16,426 bases of DNA from contig CAZKTO010000069.1 of assembly GCA_964555685.1 (NCBI GenBank), positions 1 through 16,426 on the forward strand, in the 5' to 3' direction. Below, one piece after another: positions 5,133 to 10,789 of this stretch. The stretch's first letter is position 1. The number at the start of each line of letters is the position of its first letter. The translations under genes were made by a program, and so were the position numbers. Below the pieces are notes generated by a model. That model worked only from the letters and a program-made list of their open reading frames with translations. It searched no databases and had not been told where the DNA came from. This DNA comes from CAZKTO01 sp964555685 (GTDB lineage Bacteria > Chloroflexota > Dehalococcoidia > SHYB01).

Positions 5133-6817
5133 TAGACTCTCTTCTCCGGCGGCCAGTGGGTGATGGTGACCGGCGCGTAGTCGATGAGCGGGCCCTCGGG
5201 GGAGTGGTAGGCCAGGGTGTGCTTGAGCCAGTTCCTATCGTCGCGCTCGGCGAAGTCGAGGCGGGCGTGCGCCCCGCGGCTCTCCTTGCGGGCCAGGGCG
5301 CTGACGGCGATGACCTCGGCCAGGTCCAGCATGTTGTCGAGCTCGAGGGTGGAGAAGAGGTCCCAGTTGTAGACCTTCCCCTTGTCCTGGACGCAGAGCC
5401 GGTTGAGCCGGCCCTTGAGACCCCGGATGGTCTCCAGCGTCTGCTTCATCCCCTGCTCGGTGCGGAAGACGCTGATGTTCTTGTCCATGGAGACGCCCAT
5501 CTCGAGACGGAGCCTGGCGGCGGTGTAGCCGGGGGAGGGCCGGTCCATGAGCGTCTGGAACTTGTTGTGCTGCTGGGCGATGAGCTGGGCCTCGGCCACG
5601 GTCTTGTGACGGGCGATGGTGCGAGCCCGCGCCGCGGCGGCGGCCCCGGCGCGCCGGCCAAAGACGACGGTCTCTAGCAGGGAGTTGGCGCCGAGGCGGT
5701 TGCCGCCGTGGATGCTGACGCTGGCGCACTCCCCGGCGGCGTAGAGGCCGGGGACGGCGGTGGCGCCGATGGCGTCCGTCTTCACGCCGCCCATGATGTA
5801 GTGCATACCCGGCCGGACCGGGACCGGGGCCTTGACGATATCGACACCGGCGAAGTCGGCGGCCAGCTCGCGAATCTGGCCCAGGCGCTCGCGGATCAGC
5901 CTCTCGCCCAGGTGGCGGCAGTCCAGGAAGACGCATCCATCGACGCCGCGCCCCTCTTGGATCTCCGTGGCCTCGGCGCGGGAGACGACGTCGCGGGAGG
6001 CCAGCTCCATCTTGGCGGGGGCGTACCTGCCCATGAAGCGCTGGCCGTCCTTGTTGATGAGATAGGCGCCCTCGCCGCGGGCGCCCTCGGTGAGGAGCGC
6101 GCCGTTGCCCTTGAGGGTGGTGGGATGGTACTGGACCATCTCCATGTCCATGAGGGGCGCGCCGATCCGGTAGGCGAGGGCGTCGCCATCGCCGGTGCAG
6201 ATGAGGCCGTTGGTGCTGGGCTCGTAGATGCGGCCGATGCCGCCGGTGGCGAGGACGACGGACTTGGCGCGGATGACGGCCACCTCACCCCGGAGGATGT
6301 CCATCGCGACGACGCCGGCGCAGGCCCCGTCCTCCTTGATGAGGGAGAGGACGAACCACTCCTCGTAGACGCGCATGCCGCTCTTGAGGAGCTGCTCGTG
6401 CATGACGTGGAGGATGGCCTGGCCGGTGATGTCCCCCACAAAGAAGGTGCGCTGGCGGGAGGCGCCGCCGAAGGCGCGGGTGGTCAGGCGGCCGTACTCG
6501 TCCCGGGCGAAGATAACGCCCATGTGCTCGAGCTCGATGATGTCCTGGGGGGCCTCCTTGGCCATCACCTCGATGGCGTCCTGGTCGCCGAGCCAGTCGG
6601 AGCCCTTGACGGTATCGTAGGCGTGGATCTCCCAGCTATCGTCGCTGCCCTCGCCGCCCAAGGCTGCGTTGATGCCGCCCTGGGCGGCATTCGAGTGGCT
6701 GCGGACGGGGTGGACCTTGGTGATGACGGCGACGTCGGCGCCCGCGCGGTAGGCCTCGATGGCGGCGCGCATGCCGGCCAGCCCCGCGCCGACGACGAGG
6801 ACATCGTGCTGCTCCAT
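5129..6817 (-). CDS. sdhA: Succinate dehydrogenase/fumarate reductase flavoprotein subunit (562 aa)
   Basis: Catalytic subunit interconverting succinate and fumarate. The FAD dinucleotide-binding motif VVGAGLAG is at residues 8-15. RSHSNAAQGGINA carries His41, the expected covalent FAD attachment. Substrate-site elements follow: QYHPTTL (229-235), TEGARGEG (243-250), SRDVV with catalytic Arg275, HYIMGGV (339-345), and ECASVSIHGGNRLGANSLLE (363-382). The C-terminal capping region ends in a THWPPEKRVY segment typical of the family. There is no signal or Tat motif at the N-terminus, so the active site faces the cytoplasm, unlike MfrA-type periplasmic enzymes. The ATG at 6817 begins right before the FAD motif; no strong SD is seen. 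It is first gene of sdhA-sdhB-sdhE, with its stop overlapping the sdhB start. Confidence 0.96.
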   Translation of the reverse strand: MEQHDVLVVGAGLAGMRAAIEAYRAGADVAVITKVHPVRSHSNAAQGGINAALGGEGSDDSWEIHAYDTVKGSDWLGDQDAIEVMAKEAPQDIIELEHMGVIFARDEYGRLTTRAFGGASRQRTFFVGDITGQAILHVMHEQLLKSGMRVYEEWFVLSLIKEDGACAGVVAMDILRGEVAVIRAKSVVLATGGIGRIYEPSTNGLICTGDGDALAYRIGAPLMDMEMVQYHPTTLKGNGALLTEGARGEGAYLINKDGQRFMGRYAPAKMELASRDVVSRAEATEIQEGRGVDGCVFLDCRHLGERLIRERLGQIRELAADFAGVDIVKAPVPVRPGMHYIMGGVKTDAIGATAVPGLYAAGECASVSIHGGNRLGANSLLETVVFGRRAGAAAAARARTIARHKTVAEAQLIAQQHNKFQTLMDRPSPGYTAARLRLEMGVSMDKNISVFRTEQGMKQTLETIRGLKGRLNRLCVQDKGKVYNWDLFSTLELDNMLDLAEVIAVSALARKESRGAHARLDFAERDDRNWLKHTLAYHSPEGPLIDYAPVTITHWPPEKRVY

Positions 6818-6879
6818 AGGCGGTTACGATCCCTGTTACCCTATCGGCGGCCGTGTTCAGACGCCCCCGAAAAAACGCA

Positions 6880-6895
6880 CGTGAAGTTTATCACA
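6880..6895. promoter_or_regulatory. CRP/FNR-type palindrome over the sdhA -10 box
   Basis: CGTGA-AGTTTA-TCACA (plus strand) has the GTGA-N6-TCAC layout of CRP/FNR-family sites. It covers the -10 hexamer of the sdhA promoter, a position that usually means repression. The regulator is not in the window; the assignment is by motif only. Confidence 0.4.
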
Positions 6896-6913
6896 GCCCT
6901 CCACCGCTGACAA
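6885..6913 (-). promoter_or_regulatory. Sigma-70 type promoter for sdhABE
   Basis: On the minus strand, -35 TTGTCA (6913-6908), a 17-nt spacer and -10 TAAACT (6890-6885). The predicted leader to the sdhA ATG is about 60 nt and contains a T6 run. The -10 is identical to that of the nadK promoter. Confidence 0.65.
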
Positions 6914-6959
6914 CGAAGCGGCGCCCGAGGAGAGCCGGCGCGGTCGCGCCCAGCGGCCG

Positions 6960-7781
6960 TCAGTCCGTCCGGCGCAGCGCGGTCAAGAGGCCCGCCCACG
7001 CCGTCCGGGAGGCGCGAGCCAGGAGGCCGGGCCGGATGACGTGTTCGTAGAGGAGGTACACGATCACGACCATGACTGCGCCGGCGATGGCGTCCACGAT
7101 GTAGTGGTTGCCGGTGATGGTGATGGCGACGAACGTGGTGGCGGGATAGAGGACGCCCAGCACCTTCAGGTACCACCGCCTGCTCCGCCAGAAGAGCACG
7201 CCAAAGATCACCGTCCAGGAGAAGTGCAGGCTGGGCATGGCGGCGAAGGCGTTGTAGTAGGCCGTGGCCTCCCGGCTCCCGTACCAATGAGGGCCGAAGC
7301 TGGCGATGCTATCCAGGAAGCCGTACTGGGTCATCATGCGCGGCGGCGCCAGCGGAAAGGTGGCGAAGATGGCAAGGGCGACGACGAACGTCAGGAGGAT
7401 GAGCTTGCGATAGTAGAAGTAGCGCCGCCGGTCCAGGAGGTAGAAGATCACGGCGGCGGTCAGGATCACAGGGAAATAGGTGAAGATGTAGAGATAGTTG
7501 AAGAGGACGAAGATCCACTTGCCCGCGTCCTTCCCCCAATCTTGCAGGTGGGGCTCCCAGAAGAACCCCAGGGCCCGTTCGAAATCGATGACGGCTGCGG
7601 CATTATCTGGCCCCACCTCGCTGGCGCTGGGGATGATCACCTTGCGGACGATCATGTAGATAAAGTAGGCGCCGCAGAGGAGGACCACCTCCCGCGCGTG
7701 GGCGATGGGGCCGTCGCGGACGGAGAGCCGCTGCCAGAGCAAGGTGCGCGCGGCCATCGATGGGAGACGCAGAACAGCCAT
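6960..7781 (-). CDS. PAP2/Aur1-like integral membrane phosphatase or phosphotransferase, paralogue 1 (273 aa)
   Basis: PAP2-superfamily membrane protein of the Aur1/inositolphosphotransferase-like (PAP2_3) branch, acting on lipid phosphates or phospholipid headgroups. About six membrane segments are evident. Motifs: VIDFERALGFFWEP (64-77); FPLAPPR (142-148), with R148 in the place of the C1 Arg; AMPSLHFSWT (181-190), with His186; and TITGNHYIVDAIAGA (221-235), with His226 and Asp230 forming the phosphohistidine pair. The frame is open further upstream, but I chose the ATG at 7781. A perfect TATAAT lies 26-31 nt before it, so transcription should begin about 19 nt upstream and longer versions would be untranscribed. 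No good SD is seen. The paralogue at 7835-8707 lies immediately upstream. Substrate unknown. Confidence 0.85.
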   Translation of the reverse strand: MAVLRLPSMAARTLLWQRLSVRDGPIAHAREVVLLCGAYFIYMIVRKVIIPSASEVGPDNAAAVIDFERALGFFWEPHLQDWGKDAGKWIFVLFNYLYIFTYFPVILTAAVIFYLLDRRRYFYYRKLILLTFVVALAIFATFPLAPPRMMTQYGFLDSIASFGPHWYGSREATAYYNAFAAMPSLHFSWTVIFGVLFWRSRRWYLKVLGVLYPATTFVAITITGNHYIVDAIAGAVMVVIVYLLYEHVIRPGLLARASRTAWAGLLTALRRTD

Positions 7782-7806
7782 AGGCGTAGTTTCGAACCGC
7801 CGCCAG

Positions 7807-7812
7807 ATTATA
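7807..7812 (-). promoter_or_regulatory. Consensus -10 box upstream of PAP2 paralogue 1
   Basis: A perfect TATAAT (7812-7807, minus strand) lies in the 53-base gap between the two PAP2 genes. The best -35-like hexamer, CTGACA, is 20 nt upstream, which is long. If used, the mRNA leader would be about 19 nt, and paralogue 1 could be expressed apart from paralogue 2. Confidence 0.45.
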
Positions 7813-7834
7813 CCCTGTTTCCGCAAGGGGGGTG

Positions 7835-8707
7835 TCAGCCTTTCCCGCGCGAGGAGGCCCGGGCGGCTCGCGGGTAGTCTCTCGCTGGCGGGGCATCCGG
7901 CGTCCCCGGCGCCGCTGCGCCCTGGGGCCGCCACGCGCCCAGCGCCGTCCAGAGGGCCACGGGGGCCGCGAGGAGGCGCTCACGACGGCGCAGCACACCC
8001 TCGTACAGCGCGTACGCCAGGCCGATCATCACCGCGCCGGCGACGGCGTCCAGCAGGAAGTGCATGCCGGTGATGGTGATGGCGAAGAGCGTGGAGAGGG
8101 GGTAGAGGAGGCCGATGAGCTTGAGCCACCACCTCCGCGAGCGGAGGTACATGACGCCGAAGGCCAGGGTCCACGCGAAATGCATGCTCGGCATGGCGGC
8201 GATGGTGTTGTAGACGCCGTCCGCCTGCTCGTCCCGGTACCACGATGGCCCATAGACGGCGATGCTATCGATGAAGCCGTGGCCATCGGTGGCGAGGGGC
8301 GGCGCGACGGGGAAGGTGGTGAAGACGACGAAGAAGATGGCCAGGCTGACGAAGATCAGGTTGCGGTAGTAGAAGTAGCGCCGCCGGTCCACGATATAGA
8401 GGACGAGCGCCGTCAGGAGGACGAGGGGGATATAGGTGAAGATGTAGATGAGGCTGGCCAGGAGGCCCGCCCACCGGCCGCCCTGGAGCACCCACTCCTG
8501 CCAGGCCGGCTCCCAGAAGAAGCCCAGGGCGCGCTCGAAGTCGACGACGCGCCCGGCGTTGGCGAGGGCCGCACCCTCGCTGGGGGCGGTCTTGGCGATG
8601 AGCAGGTAGAGGCCGTAGACGCTGAGGAGCAGCAGCGGCTCGCGGATGTGGCAGGCGAGGCCGTCCGCCGCCAGGAGCTTGCGGGTCAGGGCTGCTCGAT
8701 CACCCAT
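7835..8707 (-). CDS. PAP2/Aur1-like integral membrane protein, paralogue 2 (290 aa)
   Basis: Clear paralogue of the gene at 6960-7781: both share DFERALGFFWEP, DRRRYFYYR, LYP-T-FAITITG and the layout of membrane segments. The phosphohistidine motifs are intact: AMPSMHFAWT (171-180) with His176, and TITGMHFLLDAVAGA (211-225) with His216 and Asp220. The APPR motif, however, reads APPL (135-138), so the Arg that probably replaces the C1 Arg is missing. The last 50 or so residues are a Pro/Ala/Arg-rich soluble tail absent from the sister protein. The ATG at 8707 has only a weak AGG upstream. It follows the radical SAM gene by 49 bases on the same strand, so it is probably co-transcribed with it. 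It could be a phosphatase with altered specificity or an inactive partner. Confidence 0.83.
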   Translation of the reverse strand: MGDRAALTRKLLAADGLACHIREPLLLLSVYGLYLLIAKTAPSEGAALANAGRVVDFERALGFFWEPAWQEWVLQGGRWAGLLASLIYIFTYIPLVLLTALVLYIVDRRRYFYYRNLIFVSLAIFFVVFTTFPVAPPLATDGHGFIDSIAVYGPSWYRDEQADGVYNTIAAMPSMHFAWTLAFGVMYLRSRRWWLKLIGLLYPLSTLFAITITGMHFLLDAVAGAVMIGLAYALYEGVLRRRERLLAAPVALWTALGAWRPQGAAAPGTPDAPPARDYPRAARASSRGKG

Positions 8708-8734
8708 GGCGAGGACCTGTGGCGCTGTCTGCTG

Positions 8735-8746
8735 TGGGCATGCCCA
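8735..8746. other. 12-bp palindrome between the radical SAM and PAP2 genes
   Basis: TGGGCATGCCCA is perfectly symmetric and lies in the 49-base gap. Function unknown; it may be chance in GC-rich DNA. Confidence 0.25.
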
Positions 8747-8756
8747 GCCCGGAGCG

Positions 8757-9971
8757 TCACCGGCTGCTGACCCTTTCGCCCTTCATGGTGACCAGCGGGA
8801 TCTCGACGGGCTTGGCGTGTCCGTTGGCGGAGGCCGGCGGGAGTTGATCGCCGCGGCGGCGGGCCGCCTCCGTCCCGGTGTAGACGGGGCAGGTGACGCA
8901 GCCGACGCGGACCGTTGGCTTGCCGTCCACCGCAAACATCTCGCGGGCCGACCGGTAGTGCTCGTTGTTCCAGATGGCCTTGATGGAGTGCTCGTTCACG
9001 TTGCCGAAGTCGTCCTGCTTGTCCGTGAGGAAGCAGCAGGGGGCGTAGCCGCCGTCCCAGTTGATAACGCCGCTGCGCCAGAGGCGCCAGCAGCGGGCGC
9101 CGTGCTCGCCGTAGGGCCGCTCGAAGGGGTGCTTCCGCTCGAACTCCTCGATGCCCACGGGCAGCCACCGCCGCGCGACGTCCGTGTTCTCCTCGCCCAG
9201 GGGGAAGTCCACCTTCTTGAAGACGATGCCATCGACGCCGATCTCCTTGGCCATGGCGTCGGCCTCGGGGATCTGGTGCTGGTTCTGGCGCATGACGATG
9301 AACTGCCACTCGATGTACGGGGTCTTGGAGCCCAGCTCCCTCTTCTTCTGGATGAGGAGCTTCAGGTTGGCCATGACCCGGTCGAGGCGGCCGCCCACGC
9401 GGTAGATCTCGTAGACATCCTGGGTGGCGCCGTCGATGGAGCAGATGAGGACGTCCAGGCCGGACTTGATGACGCGCTCGGCCATCTCCGGCGTCAGGGG
9501 CTTGTTGAGGTTGGTGCTGATGATGGTGGCGATGCGGGCCCGGTGGGCGTAGGCCACGTACCGGTCGATCTCCTTGGTGAGAAAGGGCTCGCCCCAGCTA
9601 TAGAAGCTGAGCCAGATGCAGTGGTCTTTGATCTGATCGATGACCTTGGTAAAGGTGTCGAAGTGCATGAAGCCCTTGTCGCGGCGGACGTTGTCGAGCC
9701 CCGTGTGGCAGAGGGGGCACTTGAGCTGGCAGACGTTGGTGGTATCGATCTCCCACTCGTAGGGGCGGCCGTTGACCTTGGTCACGCCGCCGCGAAGCTG
9801 GAACTCGATGCGCCAGAAGTTGAAGAACTTCCGCCAGGTAAAGTAGCGCAGGGCCACCTCCATCCGCTGCTCGGACCGGCCCTTGGCGACGTTGCGGGTG
9901 GTGGCGGAGTTGACCTGGATGCGCTCGAGCAGACGCGCGGCGCTCAGGATCGACGAGGAGAGGAGAGACAA
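8757..9971 (-). CDS. Radical SAM/SPASM-domain protein (404 aa)
   Basis: Radical SAM enzyme with an auxiliary-cluster domain. The SAM [4Fe-4S] motif is NVCQLKCPLC, with C81, C85 and C88. SFYSWGEPF (122-130) is the GGEP-type SAM-binding motif. The SICSIDGA-type strand is present as LICSIDGATQDVY (175-187). A C-terminal SPASM/Twitch-type region has C294, C312-C313, C358 and C361 around GGYAPCCFLTDKQDDFGNV, suggesting one or two auxiliary clusters. SPASM enzymes modify peptides, sugars or cofactors; no precursor peptide is seen here. A TTG start at 9971 is supported by GAGGTG (9977-9982) 5 nt upstream; the next Met is residue 37. It heads a unit with the two PAP2 genes, so a role in lipid or envelope chemistry is conceivable but unproven. 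Substrate unknown. Confidence 0.88.
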   Translation of the reverse strand: MSLLSSSILSAARLLERIQVNSATTRNVAKGRSEQRMEVALRYFTWRKFFNFWRIEFQLRGGVTKVNGRPYEWEIDTTNVCQLKCPLCHTGLDNVRRDKGFMHFDTFTKVIDQIKDHCIWLSFYSWGEPFLTKEIDRYVAYAHRARIATIISTNLNKPLTPEMAERVIKSGLDVLICSIDGATQDVYEIYRVGGRLDRVMANLKLLIQKKRELGSKTPYIEWQFIVMRQNQHQIPEADAMAKEIGVDGIVFKKVDFPLGEENTDVARRWLPVGIEEFERKHPFERPYGEHGARCWRLWRSGVINWDGGYAPCCFLTDKQDDFGNVNEHSIKAIWNNEHYRSAREMFAVDGKPTVRVGCVTCPVYTGTEAARRRGDQLPPASANGHAKPVEIPLVTMKGERVSSR

Positions 9972-10010
9972 GGATACACCTCGTTATTGGGGTCGCGCGG
10001 CCCGCCGGGG

Positions 10011-10038
10011 CCACGGGGCCTGGGCGCCCTGCCCGTGG
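10011..10038 (-). other. Hairpin in the radical SAM leader
   Basis: CCACGGG (10011-10017) and CCCGTGG (10032-10038) are perfect 7-bp arms around a GC-rich core holding the palindrome GGGCGCCC. It lies downstream of the NUDIX stop and within the predicted 5' leader of the radical SAM mRNA. It could attenuate transcription or end the nadK-NUDIX transcript; there is no T-tract. Confidence 0.35.
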
Positions 10039-10047
10039 GGACTGCCT

Positions 10048-10076
10048 ATCGTATATGGGAAACGCGGATTTGTCAT
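10048..10076 (-). promoter_or_regulatory. Promoter candidate for the radical SAM-PAP2 unit
   Basis: On the minus strand, -35 ATGACA (10076-10071), a 17-nt spacer and -10 TACGAT (10053-10048). The -35 overlaps the stop codon of the upstream NUDIX gene. The predicted leader is about 70 nt. Confidence 0.45.
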
Positions 10077-10789
10077 CGCCCCTCCTGGGCCAGGGAGAGC
10101 AGAAAGAGACTGGCGATGGTCTTGGCGTCCTTGATGGCGCCGGAGCGGACCAGGGCGTGGGCGCGACGGACCGGGACGGCCTCCACCTGGATGTCCTCGT
10201 CCACGTCGCCCCGGAGGGGCGACGGGCGCAGGTCCGTGGCGACGAAGCAATGGAGGTACTCGGTGGAGAAGCCGGGGGCGCTGTAGAAGCCGCCCAGGGG
10301 CTCGAGGGAGCCGGCGGCCTGGCCCACCTCCTCCTGGAGCTCGCGGGATGCCGCGGCCCTGGGGTCCTCGCCGGGATCGAGCGTGCCGGCGGGGAGCTCG
10401 AGGAGCCGCTGGCCGGCGGCGTGCCGGTACTGGCGCACCATGAGGAGCCGGCCCTTCGCATCCAGCGGCGCCATCACCACGGCGCCCCGGTGCTCGGCGA
10501 TCTCGCGCTTGACGAGCTCGCCGCGCCCCACGTCGATGGTGTCGACGCGGAGGTTCAGGACCCGGCCCTCGTAGACGCGCTCCGTGGCGACGGTGCGGAA
10601 GGGGCGAGCCCCAGATGGGCGGGCACGGGGGCCCGCCCCTACGGGCTTCGTGGTTGCCCCAGATGGGCCCCGACGAGTCGGGGCCCCTACGGGCTCAGGA
10701 CTCGCGGAGTTTACCCTGAGCGCCGAAGGGCTCGGCTCAGGACGAACGGAGGGGGACGCGGGCATGCTCTTGGAGCTACGCCGGGCCAT
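10073..10789 (-). CDS. NUDIX hydrolase, ADP-ribose pyrophosphatase type, with repeat-encoded N-terminal extension (238 aa)
   Basis: Probably hydrolyses ADP-ribose or a related nucleoside diphosphate sugar. The NUDIX box is complete at residues 135-157: GTLDPGE, seven residues, then REL-QEE-VG. Flanking motifs ERVYEGRVLNLRVDTI (70-85), VRQYRHAAGQRLLELPAG (118-135) and GGFYSAPGFSTEYLH (166-180) are typical of ADP-ribose pyrophosphatases. The ATG at 10789 shares one base with the nadK TGA (TGATG), so translation is coupled. Between residues about 18 and 65 the coding DNA is made of palindromic repeats, read as a 16-residue tandem repeat (PVGAPTRRGPSGATTK, then PVGAGPRARPSGARPF). No other ATG, GTG or TTG lies in frame between residue 9 and the domain, so the repeat must be translated. 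NUDIX identity is sure; the exact substrate is inferred. Confidence 0.9.
   Translation of the reverse strand: MARRSSKSMPASPSVRPEPSPSALRVNSASPEPVGAPTRRGPSGATTKPVGAGPRARPSGARPFRTVATERVYEGRVLNLRVDTIDVGRGELVKREIAEHRGAVVMAPLDAKGRLLMVRQYRHAAGQRLLELPAGTLDPGEDPRAAASRELQEEVGQAAGSLEPLGGFYSAPGFSTEYLHCFVATDLRPSPLRGDVDEDIQVEAVPVRRAHALVRSGAIKDAKTIASLFLLSLAQEGR
10608..10647. repeat. Palindromic repeat unit A inside the NUDIX gene
   Basis: A 40-bp unit with the flanks GCCCCAGATGGGC and CCCCTACGGGCT. Its core is GC-palindromic (GGGCGGGC and GCCCGCCC arms). It forms a tandem pair with unit B at a 48-bp period, which equals 16 codons and keeps the NUDIX frame open. Confidence 0.8.
10656..10695. repeat. Palindromic repeat unit B inside the NUDIX gene
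   Basis: A 40-bp unit with the same 13-bp and 12-bp flanks as unit A but a different 15-bp core. The centre has perfect 10-bp arms, GGGCCCCGAC and GTCGGGGCCC, around GA (10665-10686). The inner 16 bases are identical to the palindrome at 951-966. Preserved symmetry with a changed core suggests selection or spread as a folded nucleic acid. Confidence 0.8.
10715..10741. repeat. Inverted repeat CCTGAGC...GCTCAGG inside the NUDIX gene
   Basis: Perfect 7-bp arms (10715-10721 and 10735-10741) flank a 13-nt centre, followed by GACGAACGG. A GGGCTCAGG at 10691-10699 gives a second, nested pairing option. The layout resembles the CCTGAG/CTCAGG modules in the element at 15270-15440. Confidence 0.6.

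Noticed and set aside
5708..6910. Plus-strand open frame of 400 codons
   Set aside because: Antisense shadow of sdhA; no recognisable domain.
7782..7934. Longer N-terminus for PAP2 paralogue 1
   Set aside because: It would overlap the end of paralogue 2 and contain a perfect TATAAT; the extra residues have no similarity to the paralogue.
8757..9971. RiPP maturation cluster around the radical SAM/SPASM gene
   Set aside because: No short precursor-like ORF, leader-binding domain, peptidase or transporter was seen next to it.
8646..10286. Plus-strand open frame of 546 codons
   Set aside because: Antisense shadow of the radical SAM gene and part of the NUDIX gene; composition is Asp/Gly/Val/Ala-rich without motifs.
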